A DNA stretch of 24,852 nt from JAJDGF01 sp031549325 (GTDB lineage Bacteria > Bacillota > Clostridia > Christensenellales > Aristaeellaceae): assembly GCA_031549325.1 (NCBI GenBank), contig JAVBQA010000101.1, positions 1-24,852 of the forward strand. Reading direction: 5' to 3'. How positions within the stretch are numbered: the first letter of the stretch is position 1; each line of letters starts with the position of its first letter. The position numbers and the translations under genes were made by a program. Under the pieces are notes generated by a model that saw only the letters and a program-made list of their open reading frames with translations, did no database searches and was not told the DNA's origin. This document shows, piece by piece, positions 5,327 to 12,494 of this stretch.

Positions 5327-7642
5327 CTATATATTACCAGTCCAGTAGGCATTGAGTTTTGGGCCGATTTCGCGGGGTTCGGGCAAGCGCTGAACCTGCC
5401 AGTGAGGCGGCAGAATCTCTTGATACAGCTCGCTTTGGAAGCGGTCGTCCAGCAGCAAAACCACGCCCCGATCCTCCTCGGTGCGGATCACGCGGCCGGC
5501 GGCTTGCAGAACCCGCTCGACGCCCGGATAGGTGTAGGCGTAGTGGTAGCCCTCCTCGTCGAACTCGCCGTATAGCTGGGCCAGACACTCGCGCTCGAAG
5601 CTCAGCCCGGGCATGCCCACGCCCACGATGGCCGCGCCCAGGAGCAGCTCGCCGGGCAGGTCGATCCCCTCAGAAAACACGCCGCCCATGGCGATCAGCG
5701 CCAGCATGGAGCGCTCTGGGCTAGGCTGAAAGGATGCCAGGAATTGGGCGCGTTCCCGCTCGCTCATCGCGCCTCGCTGGCAGATCACACGCGCCTCGCC
5801 GGAGGATTCGAGGATGGGGCGCAGCAGGTTCAAGTAGGCATGAGAAGGGAAGCAGGCCAGGTAGTTTCCCTTTTTGGCGCGGCACATGGCCAGAATCGCG
5901 CTTGCGATCTGGCAGGCAGTCTGCTCGCGCTGGCGAAAGCGCGTGCCCACCGGAAGCTGCAGCACCAGCAGGTTCTCGGGCGGGAAGGGGGAGGGCAAGT
6001 CCAGCACCGCGTCGCCGCGCCGCTCGGACAGCCCCAGCACCCGCGCGTAGTAGTGCATCGGGGTCAGCGTGGCCGAGAACAGCGCGCAGCCGCGTACTTT
6101 TTTGTAGCACTCGGCGAGATACTCCGACGCGTCGTAACACCACAGCTTCACCGCGACGCCCCGCTCGTCCGGCTGGATCAGTGTGCGGTAGTGCTCATCA
6201 TAGCTGTCCTGCGCGCGCAGGTAGTCCAGCGCAGCGAAGTAGCCGTCCACCAGCCCCTCGATGGGCTCCATCAACAGGTCCTGCGCCGCATGGGTGAAGC
6301 GCAGCGCGGCTTCGCCCAGCGCCTGGGGCGGCTCTGTTTCCATAACGGGCTGATCGTGTTGTTCCCTAAGCTCCGTCAGCGCCCCGCACAGCGCGGACAG
6401 CGTGAGCGCCAGCGCATGGCCGCTGTCCAGCGCGCGCGTCACCTCGCGCGCGAGGCCGCCCATTTGGCGCAGGCTCAAGGTTGCCGACAGCATGTCGCTC
6501 GCGCGGCCCACCAGGTTGTGCGCCTCATCCACCAGCAGCGCGTGGTCGCCCTTGTCCAAAAAGAACCGCTTCAGTTTGACCTTGGGGTCGAACGCGTGGT
6601 TGTAATCGCAGATCACTACGTCGGACAGCTCGGACAGATCCAACGACAGCTCGAAAGGGCACAGCTCGTGCCTGTCGGCCAGCGCTGAAATCGCGTCGGG
6701 CGTCAGCCGCTCCATCTGGAGCGCTTCGGTCAGCGCGTCGCGGCGCTTGTCAAAATAGCCCCGCGCGCGGGGGCAAAGCTCGGGGGAGCAGCGCTCCCCG
6801 GGATAAAGGCACACCTTGTCCTTGGCGGTCAGCGTCAGCGAGCGGATGCGCAGCCCCCGATCGCGCATCTTTTCGATGGTGGCCTCGGCCACGGCGCGGG
6901 TGGTGGTGCGGGCCGTCAGATAGAAGATGCGCGAAATCTTGCCCTCGCCCAGCGCCTTCACGCAGGGGAACAGCGCGGCGGCGGTCTTGCCGATGCCGGT
7001 GGGAGCCTGAATCAGCGCGGCCCTGCCCTCCCCGATGGACGCATAGATCTGCTCGGCCATGTCCATCTGTCCGTCGCGGTATTCCTCAAACGGGAATTTT
7101 AAGTCGGCCAGCGACGGGAGGCTCACGCCCTGCCACTCGGCCACCGATTTCAGCCAGCGCGCGTAAGGCGCGGCGTAGCCTTCAAAGGCGTACCGCAGCT
7201 CTTCCGCGCTGCGGTCGTGGGTAAACTGCCTGCAGGTTCCGTTCAGGTTGAAGTACGTCAGCCGCACCTGGGCGCTTGCCGTGCCGTATTTCTCGCACAC
7301 CATGTGCGCGTAGATCTCGGCCTGCGCCCAGTGCGCCGGGAACTCGTTCTCGAAGATGCGGTTCGGATCGCGCCGGGTGGTCTTGATCTCGTCGATCAGC
7401 GGCACGTCGCCCATCAGCAGCCCGTCGATGCGGCCCTGAACCGTCAGCGGCACGCCCTCGGCCTCGGCATCCAGCGTGACCCATACCTCGCTCTTGTAGC
7501 CGGGCGGATAGCCGCCCTGCAGCATTTTGTGGCCCTGCATGCCGTCCTGCATCCGGTCAGCCATCATCATCGTGGCGCTCAGGTCGCCCGATTCCAACGC
7601 GAACTCGGCCAGCGAGCGCACATTGATGGATTGACGCTTCAT
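5327..7642 (-). CDS. PD-(D/E)XK nuclease fused to an XPD/DinG-type Fe-S DNA helicase
   Basis: 771 residues. The N-terminal ~180 form a RecB/Cas4-like nuclease: D73 in GRIDGLL, then D84-E-x-K87 (IDEIKTT) and the QAEIYAH helix. The rest is a superfamily 2 helicase of the XPD/DinG class. Walker A APTGIGKT is at 213-220. Four cysteines (C278, C285, C290, C328; spacing CLYPGERCSPELC and HELCPF) are placed as Fe-S ligands between motifs I and II. The Walker B box is DEAH (372-375), and the C-terminal motifs GVFSEGIDLPGE and QAAGRVIRTEEDRG are present. It should unwind DNA 5'-3' and may cut it, in repair or damage clearance; the exact role in this lineage is not established. AAAGGAG precedes the ATG at 7642. 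It is divergent from manA, with overlapping opposed promoters. Confidence 0.9.
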   Translation of the reverse strand: MKRQSINVRSLAEFALESGDLSATMMMADRMQDGMQGHKMLQGGYPPGYKSEVWVTLDAEAEGVPLTVQGRIDGLLMGDVPLIDEIKTTRRDPNRIFENEFPAHWAQAEIYAHMVCEKYGTASAQVRLTYFNLNGTCRQFTHDRSAEELRYAFEGYAAPYARWLKSVAEWQGVSLPSLADLKFPFEEYRDGQMDMAEQIYASIGEGRAALIQAPTGIGKTAAALFPCVKALGEGKISRIFYLTARTTTRAVAEATIEKMRDRGLRIRSLTLTAKDKVCLYPGERCSPELCPRARGYFDKRRDALTEALQMERLTPDAISALADRHELCPFELSLDLSELSDVVICDYNHAFDPKVKLKRFFLDKGDHALLVDEAHNLVGRASDMLSATLSLRQMGGLAREVTRALDSGHALALTLSALCGALTELREQHDQPVMETEPPQALGEAALRFTHAAQDLLMEPIEGLVDGYFAALDYLRAQDSYDEHYRTLIQPDERGVAVKLWCYDASEYLAECYKKVRGCALFSATLTPMHYYARVLGLSERRGDAVLDLPSPFPPENLLVLQLPVGTRFRQREQTACQIASAILAMCRAKKGNYLACFPSHAYLNLLRPILESSGEARVICQRGAMSERERAQFLASFQPSPERSMLALIAMGGVFSEGIDLPGELLLGAAIVGVGMPGLSFERECLAQLYGEFDEEGYHYAYTYPGVERVLQAAGRVIRTEEDRGVVLLLDDRFQSELYQEILPPHWQVQRLPEPREIGPKLNAYWTGNI

Positions 7643-7658
7643 CGCGGGCTCCTTTCGC

Positions 7659-7687
7659 TTGACATCGCTTTGCCAGAGAATTACAAT
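7659..7687 (+). promoter_or_regulatory. Sigma-A promoter of manA
   Basis: -35 TTGACA (7659-7664), exact 17 bp spacer, -10 TACAAT (7682-7687): near consensus. Predicted start near 7694, about 30 bases before the manA ATG. Confidence 0.85.
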
Positions 7688-7693
7688 GAACTA

Positions 7694-7722
7694 AGTGTAT
7701 CTCATAACAGAGAGGATGTCCA
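7694..7722 (-). promoter_or_regulatory. Promoter of the nuclease-helicase gene
   Basis: Minus-strand -35 TGGACA (7717-7722), exact 17 bp spacer, -10 TACACT (7694-7699). Its -10 is only six bases from the -10 of the manA promoter, and its -35 lies beside the manA ribosome site, so polymerase cannot occupy both at once. Confidence 0.65.
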
Positions 7723-7724
7723 GC

Positions 7725-8735
7725 ATGATGTATCCGCTGCTGATGGCGCCCTGCTTCCGGCATGGGGACGAGACCCCCTGGGGAGGCTCCTCGTTGCGCG
7801 ACTGGTTCGGCAAGGATGCGCCGGACGAGCGCACTGGCGAGAGCCTGGAGGTGTCGGCGCTGCCCGGGCGGGAGAGCCGCGTCGCCAACGGCGAGCTTCT
7901 GGGGCTCACGCTGTCCGAAGCCATCTTGCGGTGGGGGACGGACCTGACCGGGCCCTTCGGAGGCGAATTCCCGCTGCTGCTGAAGCTCATCGACGCGCGG
8001 GAGATGCTGTCCCTGCAGGTGCACCCGGACGACGAATACGCGGGCGCCCACGAGGGCGGCCGCTTCGGCAAGACGGAGGCGTGGGTGATCCTGTCCGCAG
8101 CCCATGGGGCGAAGCTGGTGTACGGCGTGAACACCTCCCGGGACGGGCTGAAGCGCGCCGTCGATTCGGGCAGTCTTGAGCGGGCGCTGCGCTATGTGAC
8201 CGTTGCGCCGGGCGACGTGCTGTACATTCCGGCGGGCATGGTCCACGCGCTGGGCGACGGGATTCTGATCTACGAAATTCAGCAGTCCAGCGATGTGACC
8301 TACCGCTTCTGGGACTGGGGCCGCGCCGGGCACGACGGTAAGCCGCGCGAGCTCCACATGGACAAGGCGCTTGATGTGACGAACTGCGATTTGAGGCTGG
8401 ATAAGCTGAGCGGCGCGACGGTGATCGTGCCGGGGGGCAGCCAGACGGCCTATATCTGCGACGCGCGGTTTGAGCTGTGGCGGCTGAACGTGGCGGGCGA
8501 GATGCCGCTTTCCGCCGGGCGCATGAAATTCCTGACGCCGCTTGGGTACTGCAAGATCGCGTGGCCGGGCGGAGAGCTGGCGCTTAAGCCGCTGGACACC
8601 GTGTTGGTGCCCGCCGCGCTCGAGGGCGTTTCGGTCGTTGGCGGCCTGCCGGTGCTGATGTCCACCACCCCCGATCCTGCGGGCATCCGGGAAGCGCTCG
8701 GCTACCGCGCCGACGCCGTGGCGGGGCTGTCCTGA
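7725..8735 (+). CDS. manA: Mannose-6-phosphate isomerase, class I
   Basis: Zinc enzyme that interconverts mannose 6-phosphate and fructose 6-phosphate, linking mannose use or GDP-mannose synthesis to glycolysis; cytoplasmic. The 336 residues match the short bacterial form. Zinc ligands are visible: Q98 and H100 in LSLQVHPDD, E118 in TEAWVIL, and H174 in IPAGMVHALGDG. The conserved IYEIQQSSDVTYRFWDW follows at about 182-198. GAGAGGA precedes two consecutive ATGs; the first (7725) is taken, and the second would remove one Met only. An in-frame ATG ten codons upstream lacks a ribosome site. Its stop overlaps the MATE transporter start as TGATG, so the two are translationally coupled. No mannose transporter is adjacent. 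Confidence 0.96.
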   Translation: MMYPLLMAPCFRHGDETPWGGSSLRDWFGKDAPDERTGESLEVSALPGRESRVANGELLGLTLSEAILRWGTDLTGPFGGEFPLLLKLIDAREMLSLQVHPDDEYAGAHEGGRFGKTEAWVILSAAHGAKLVYGVNTSRDGLKRAVDSGSLERALRYVTVAPGDVLYIPAGMVHALGDGILIYEIQQSSDVTYRFWDWGRAGHDGKPRELHMDKALDVTNCDLRLDKLSGATVIVPGGSQTAYICDARFELWRLNVAGEMPLSAGRMKFLTPLGYCKIAWPGGELALKPLDTVLVPAALEGVSVVGGLPVLMSTTPDPAGIREALGYRADAVAGLS

Positions 8736-10102
8736 TGCAAAACGATTTCTCGCAGGGCAGCGTGCGGCCGCTGATCGTGCGCCTGGCCATCCCCACCATT
8801 CTGGCCGAGATGGTCAACGCGCTGTACAACATCGTGGACCGCATGTACATCGGCCGTATCCCGGGCGAGGGGCATCTGGCGCTGGCCGGGCTGACGCTGT
8901 CCTCGCCGATCCTGACCATTGTGTCGGCGTTCGCGCTGCTGTTCGGCATGGGCGGCGCTCCCCTGTGCTCCATCGCGCGCGGCGAGCGGCGGGAGCGCTA
9001 TGCCGAGCGCATCCTGGGCAACTCGTTCACGATGCTGGTTCTGACGGGCGCCGTGCTCACAGCCGCCGGCCTTGTGGCCAAGCGCCCGCTGCTCGAGCTT
9101 TTTGGCGCCAGCAAGAACACCATCGGCTACGCCGACGCGTACCTGGAAGTGTATCTGCTGGGCACGCTGTTCGTGATGATCTCCATGGGGCTGACCCCGT
9201 TCATCAACGCCCAGGGTTTTACGCGCGTGGGCATGCTGTCGGTGGCGCTGGGCGCGTTTCTGAACGTGGCGCTGGACCCGGTGTTCATCTTCGCGTTCGG
9301 CATGGGCGTGCGCGGCGCGGCGCTGGCCACGATCCTCTCGCAAGCCGCCTCGGCCGCGTGGGTGTTGTGGTTTTTGCTTGGCAAGCGCGCCATCCTGCGG
9401 TTGAAGCGCGAGCATTTGCGCCCCGATCCCGCGATCATCTGGCGCATCCTGGTGCTGGGCATCTCAAATTTCACCATGCGCGTCACCGAGTGCGCCGTGC
9501 AGATCGTGTGCAACAAGGTGCTGTCTGGCTACGGGGATCTCTATGTGACCGCGATGGGCGTCATCGGCTCCATTCGCCAGATGCTGATGCTGCTGCTCAG
9601 CGGGTTTGTGCAGGGTTTCCAGCCGGTTGTGGGCTTCAACTACGGCGCGAGGCTGTATGCCCGCGTGCGCGAGTGCATCAAATTCACCACGCTGGTGTGC
9701 TTCGTGTTCGCCAGCGCCTCCTGTCTGATGGTGATGCTGATCCCCGGTCCGCTGATCCGCATCTTCAACGACAGCCCCGTGCTGCTCAAGATCGGCATCC
9801 CCGCCGTGCGCATCTATTTCTGCGGCTTCGGCTTCCTGTTCATGCAGATGGCCGGTCAGCAGAGCTTCGTGGCGCTGGGCAAGTCCCGCCAGGCGGTGTT
9901 TTTCTCGCTGCTGCGCAAGGCGTTCATCGTGCTGCCCCTCACCGTCATTTTGCCCCGCTTTCTGGGCGTCAACGGCGTGTTCTGGGCCGAGATGGTCTCC
10001 GACATCGCGGGCTCCACCGCCTGCTTCGCCACGTTCATGCTGACGGTGTACCGAAGGGAGCTGACGGGGGGAACCTGGGGGGATGCCGTCAAAGCCAAAT
10101 GA
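8735..10102 (+). CDS. MATE-family efflux transporter
   Basis: 455 residues with about twelve hydrophobic helices in two related halves, and the MATE opening IPTILAEMVNALYNIVDRMYIG (residues about 19-40; key N-x-x-D-x-x-x-I-G). GLTPFINAQGF ends the second helix pair and GFNYGAR lies in the second half. Members use Na+ or H+ gradients to export cationic drugs and metabolites across the cytoplasmic membrane; sequence similar to the MepA-like clostridial branch by eye. Substrate unknown. Coupling to manA by a one-base stop/start overlap is firm, but no shared pathway is evident, so the pairing may be historical. A perfect hairpin follows at 10217. Confidence 0.93.
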   Translation: MQNDFSQGSVRPLIVRLAIPTILAEMVNALYNIVDRMYIGRIPGEGHLALAGLTLSSPILTIVSAFALLFGMGGAPLCSIARGERRERYAERILGNSFTMLVLTGAVLTAAGLVAKRPLLELFGASKNTIGYADAYLEVYLLGTLFVMISMGLTPFINAQGFTRVGMLSVALGAFLNVALDPVFIFAFGMGVRGAALATILSQAASAAWVLWFLLGKRAILRLKREHLRPDPAIIWRILVLGISNFTMRVTECAVQIVCNKVLSGYGDLYVTAMGVIGSIRQMLMLLLSGFVQGFQPVVGFNYGARLYARVRECIKFTTLVCFVFASASCLMVMLIPGPLIRIFNDSPVLLKIGIPAVRIYFCGFGFLFMQMAGQQSFVALGKSRQAVFFSLLRKAFIVLPLTVILPRFLGVNGVFWAEMVSDIAGSTACFATFMLTVYRRELTGGTWGDAVKAK

Positions 10103-10216
10103 GAACACAAGCGGAACGACCAGTCCAGGGAGTTCGAAGCGGGAGGCGGGCGAGCAGCCTTCTTCCCTCTTCAATCCACAGCGGCGCGTATCGGCTTGGC
10201 GGCCTGGCCGACAAAC

Positions 10217-10249
10217 GCAGAAAGGGCGCACAGCGTGCGCCCTTTCTGC
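10217..10249 (+). terminator. 15-bp perfect hairpin after the MATE gene (28-base direct repeat, copy 1)
   Basis: Left arm 10217-10231, loop AGC, right arm 10235-10249, no mismatch; core AAAGGGCGCAC/GTGCGCCCTTT. Bases 10220-10247 are identical to 10469-10496. There is no T-run immediately after, so termination is likely but not textbook. Confidence 0.6.
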
Positions 10250-10321
10250 CTGTCAAAAAAGCATCTGTCATGCAGGGAAGGACTGTTGAGCTTGCAGGAC
10301 AGCCAAGCCCAAGGGGGTTTT

Positions 10322-10339
10322 CGGGGGCAGAAGCCCCCG
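10322..10339. repeat. GC hairpin
   Basis: CGGGGGC-AGAA-GCCCCCG, a perfect 7-bp stem with a four-base loop. Part of the hairpin cluster; similar short G/C hairpins stand at 10517 and 4360. Confidence 0.5.
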
Positions 10340-10392
10340 GATCCATGCCGCCGAAGGGCGACCTGCGCGCCCGCAGGCTGCTTCCGCACTGG

Positions 10393-10434
10393 ATGCAAGT
10401 CTGCCCGTGAATCCTTGATTCACAAGACTTGCAT
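10393..10434. repeat. Nested perfect hairpin
   Basis: Outer stem ATGCAAGTC (10393-10401) with GACTTGCAT (10426-10434). Inside it is a second perfect stem GTGAATC (10407-10413) with GATTCAC (10417-10423) and a three-base loop. It abuts the dispersed repeat and shares its right arm with it. Confidence 0.8.
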
Positions 10435-10491
10435 TTCGCTGTCAAAAGACGGAGTATTTTGACAGCCTGAAAGGGCGCACAGCGTGCGCCC
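10427..10491 (+). repeat. Dispersed repeat, copy 1
   Basis: A 65-base block. ACTTGCATTTC is followed by hairpin GCTGTCAAAA (10438-10447)/TTTTGACAGC (10457-10466), then hairpin GGGCGCAC/GTGCGCCC (10473-10491). It recurs on the opposite strand at 24631-24693 with one substitution and a two-base deletion, far too similar for chance. Confidence 0.9.
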
Positions 10492-10496
10492 TTTCT
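10469..10496 (+). terminator. 12-bp perfect hairpin with T-rich tail (28-base direct repeat, copy 2)
   Basis: GAAAGGGCGCAC (10469-10480), loop AGC, GTGCGCCCTTTC (10484-10495), followed on the plus strand by TCTTTGTTTTG. This looks like an intrinsic terminator for plus-strand transcription, or the end of a small transcript made from this region. Identical over 28 bases to 10220-10247. Confidence 0.55.
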
Positions 10497-10516
10497 CTTT
10501 GTTTTGTGATGGGGTC

Positions 10517-10532
10517 TGGGGCAAGCGCCCCA
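10517..10532 (-). terminator. GC hairpin just after the rubrerythrin gene
   Basis: TGGGGC-AAGC-GCCCCA, 13 bases beyond the rubrerythrin stop. No T-run on the minus strand, so it is only a candidate terminator; with its GGGGTCT flank it resembles the element at 4355-4384. Confidence 0.4.
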
Positions 10533-10544
10533 ATGGTCCCTGTT

Positions 10545-11081
10545 TTAGAAGTACCGCTTCAGCAGCCCCTCGAAGGCCTTGCCGTGGCGGGCCTCGTCGC
10601 GGGCCATCTCGTGCACGGTGTCGTGCACGGCGTCGTAGCCCAGCTCCTTGGCCAGCTTGGCCAGGTCGACCTTGCCCTGGGTGGCGCCGAACTCGGCGTC
10701 CACGCGCATGGTCAGGTTGGTCTTGCTGGAATCGGTGACGACCTCGCCCAGCAGCTCGGCGAACTTGGCGGCGTGCTCGGCTTCCTCAAAGGCGATGCGC
10801 TTGTAGGCCTCGGCCACCTCGGGCAGCCCCTCGCGGTCGGCGACGCGGCTCATGGCCAGATACATACCCACTTCGGCGCATTCGCCCTGGAAGTTCATGC
10901 GCAGGCCCTCGATGACGCGCTCGTCCAGGCCCTTGGCCACGCCGACCACGTGATCAGCGGCCCAGGCGCGGGTGTCGGCCATCTTGTTAAACTTGCTGGC
11001 GGGCGCCTTGCACACCGGGCACTGCTCCGGTGCCTGGTCGCCTTCGTGTACGTAACCGCAAATGCTGCAAACCCATTTCAT
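10545..11081 (-). CDS. rbr: Reverse rubrerythrin (NADH peroxidase type)
   Basis: 178 residues with the rubredoxin domain first and the diiron ferritin-like domain second, the reverse of classical rubrerythrin. Rubredoxin cysteines are C5, C8, C21 and C24 (CSICGYVHEGD, QCPVC). The four-helix diiron part shows the carboxylate/His motifs NFQGECAEVGMY, FEEAEHAAKF and MARDEARHGKAF. In anaerobes this type reduces hydrogen peroxide (and, through partners, oxygen) to water with electrons from NAD(P)H-linked rubredoxin reductases; cytoplasmic. GGAGG precedes the ATG. A 34-residue rubredoxin gene lies 27 bases upstream on the same strand, nearly identical to this protein's own N-terminus, and probably is co-transcribed as electron donor. 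Confidence 0.95.
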   Translation of the reverse strand: MKWVCSICGYVHEGDQAPEQCPVCKAPASKFNKMADTRAWAADHVVGVAKGLDERVIEGLRMNFQGECAEVGMYLAMSRVADREGLPEVAEAYKRIAFEEAEHAAKFAELLGEVVTDSSKTNLTMRVDAEFGATQGKVDLAKLAKELGYDAVHDTVHEMARDEARHGKAFEGLLKRYF

Positions 11082-11108
11082 AGTCTGTATCCTCCTGCCA
11101 TTCTGTTC

Positions 11109-11213
11109 TTATTCCTGCTCAAATTCCTCAGGGCCCACGCCGCACACCGGGCATTCTTCGGGCGGTTGGTCGCCTTCGTGCACGTAGCCGCAAACCTTGC
11201 AAACCCACTTCAT
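11109..11213 (-). CDS. Mini-rubredoxin (34 residues)
   Basis: A complete short frame from ATG (11213) to TAA (11109) with a strong GGAGGAGG ribosome site. The protein begins MKWVCKVCGYVHEGDQ and has C5, C8, C21 and C24, the full Fe(Cys)4 set. It ends after an acidic tail (GPEEFEQE), at about two thirds the length of ordinary rubredoxins (around 52). It is almost the same as the first 27 residues of the downstream reverse rubrerythrin, so one likely arose from the other by duplication. It likely carries single electrons to rubrerythrin during peroxide detoxification. Transcription should come from the 11214-11273 gap; no clear promoter is visible there. Confidence 0.88.
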   Translation of the reverse strand: MKWVCKVCGYVHEGDQPPEECPVCGVGPEEFEQE

Positions 11214-11273
11214 ATTGGTTGCCTCCTCCTGTTTTAGGTGAAGTTTTGCTTGCCTGCCGTGTAGATAAACAAA

Positions 11274-11298
11274 GGGCGCGTGCATGAAACACGCGCCC
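11274..11298 (-). terminator. Intrinsic terminator of the oxidoreductase gene
   Basis: GGGCGCGTG (11274-11282) and CACGCGCCC (11290-11298) form a 9-bp perfect stem with a 7-base loop. On the minus strand it is followed by TTTGTTTAT. It lies 19 bases after the stop of the Gfo/Idh/MocA gene. Confidence 0.85.
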
Positions 11299-11316
11299 CA
11301 AAAGATTAGTCGAGAC

Positions 11317-12402
11317 TTACAGCTCTAGCAGCGGCTGACGGTCAAACCGGGAACCCAGCCGAACCGCGCCGCCCGCGTCAGAAGCATTGTGGAACGCGCA
11401 CATCAGGTCCAGAACATGGAAGGTCTGATCGGCGTTGGCCCTGTGGGGGCGGTTCTCGCGGATGGCGCAGGCCAGATCCGCGACTCCGAGGCCGCGGCTG
11501 TTGTCCTGGTAGCCGTAGACAACCGGCACGCGCTCCCACTCCTTGCTGCCCGCGCGCAGCAGCTCGATGGGGCCGCCGAAGAAGTTCGGGTCGGGCACGC
11601 GCAGCGATCCCTTGGAGCCATAGATCGTGATGGCCGACTGTTTGTCCGTCCAGACGTCGAAACTGGTGATCAGAACGCCGGTCGCGCCGCTCTCAAAGTT
11701 CAGCGTGCCCACGAGGCGGGTGGGCACCTCCACCTTGATCGTCTCGCCGAAGTGCTTCTCGCTGGTGATCCTGCGCTCGGGGAAGCTGATCACGGCCGAG
11801 CCCAGCACGCTCTGGACAGGCCCCATCAGATTGGTGAGCGCGGTCAGGTAATACGGCCCCATGTCGAACATTGGACCCGCGCCCTGCTTGTAGAAGAACT
11901 CCGGATCCGGATGCCAGGACTCCGGCCCGTGGCCGAGCATGGTGGCGGTGGCCAGAACCGGGTCGCCGATCCAGCCCTCGTCGATCAGCTTGCGGCAGGT
12001 CATCAGCCCGCCGCCCAGAAACGTGTCGGGCGCGCCGCCCAGCCGCAACCCCTGCTTCTTCGCGAAGGCCAGCTGCTCCTCGCCGTCCTGGCGGTTGATG
12101 GCCAAGGGCTTCTCGCAATAGGCGTGTTTGCCGGCCTGCAGCGCCAGCATGTTGACCTTTTTGTGCTCGGCGGGAGGGGTGATGTTCACGATCAGCTCGA
12201 TCTCGGGATCGGCCATGATGTCCGCGTCGGTGTAGTAAACCTTGGGGATGTTGTAGGTTTCCTTGGCGGCGTCGGCGCGCTCCTTGAGGATGTCGCACAC
12301 AGCCACCAGTTCCACCGTGTCCTTGAACATGCCCGTCAGGTTGGTCAGGTAGATGCCGCTGATGTTGCCGCAGCCCACCAGCCCCAGCTTCACTCGCTTC
12401 AT
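11317..12402 (-). CDS. Gfo/Idh/MocA family NAD(P)-dependent oxidoreductase
   Basis: 361 residues. An N-terminal Rossmann domain opens with KLGLVGCGNISGIYLTNL and continues to the family signature HAYCEKPLA (E97-K98-P99). A C-terminal GFO-type alpha/beta domain follows, with GPMFDMGPYYLTAL, which carries the conserved catalytic region, and a GSKGSLRVPDP turn. Members oxidise or reduce sugars, inositols and related polyols in the cytoplasm; the substrate cannot be read from the sequence and no sugar operon surrounds it. The ATG at 12402 has GGAGG in front; the much longer upstream frame has no support and crosses a divergent promoter. The gene ends at a clean terminator, so it appears monocistronic. 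Confidence 0.93.
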   Translation of the reverse strand: MKRVKLGLVGCGNISGIYLTNLTGMFKDTVELVAVCDILKERADAAKETYNIPKVYYTDADIMADPEIELIVNITPPAEHKKVNMLALQAGKHAYCEKPLAINRQDGEEQLAFAKKQGLRLGGAPDTFLGGGLMTCRKLIDEGWIGDPVLATATMLGHGPESWHPDPEFFYKQGAGPMFDMGPYYLTALTNLMGPVQSVLGSAVISFPERRITSEKHFGETIKVEVPTRLVGTLNFESGATGVLITSFDVWTDKQSAITIYGSKGSLRVPDPNFFGGPIELLRAGSKEWERVPVVYGYQDNSRGLGVADLACAIRENRPHRANADQTFHVLDLMCAFHNASDAGGAVRLGSRFDRQPLLEL

Positions 12403-12432
12403 AAATCCGCGCCTCCAACGATTCCTAGATTG

Positions 12433-12462
12433 TATACAGTATAGCACAACCTGTGGTATAAT
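12433..12462 (+). promoter_or_regulatory. Promoter of the 96-residue protein gene
   Basis: Perfect -10 TATAAT (12457-12462) with TGG in front (extended -10) and a -35 TATACA (12433-12438) at 18 bp. The start codon follows at 12495. Confidence 0.7.
12438..12446 (-). promoter_or_regulatory. Candidate promoter of the oxidoreductase gene
   Basis: Minus-strand extended -10 TGC-TATACT (12438-12446), with no good -35. It overlaps the -35 of the opposing promoter by one base, so the two starts probably compete. Confidence 0.45.
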
Positions 12463-12494
12463 GCACGAACGAAAGTGTGACGAGGAGTGTCTGA

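Larger units (their letters stand above)
10103..10544. other. Gene-free, hairpin-dense intergenic region
   Basis: 442 bases between the MATE gene and the convergent rubrerythrin gene. Short ORFs here have no ribosome sites or recognisable sequence. It holds six perfect or near-perfect inverted repeats (listed separately), one pair of 28-base direct repeats, and a block that recurs inverted near 24631. The first ~110 bases (10103-10216) show nothing I can interpret. Confidence 0.7.

Noticed and set aside
8965..10410. A plus-strand frame of 481 codons overlapping the MATE gene and the hairpin region
   Set aside because: It is an alternative frame of the transporter gene running on into non-coding hairpins, without a start signal or domains.
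10393..10496. CRISPR-like or riboswitch reading of the repeats
   Set aside because: Repeats are not regularly spaced with unique spacers, no cas genes are near, and no known riboswitch core or downstream gene in the right direction is present.
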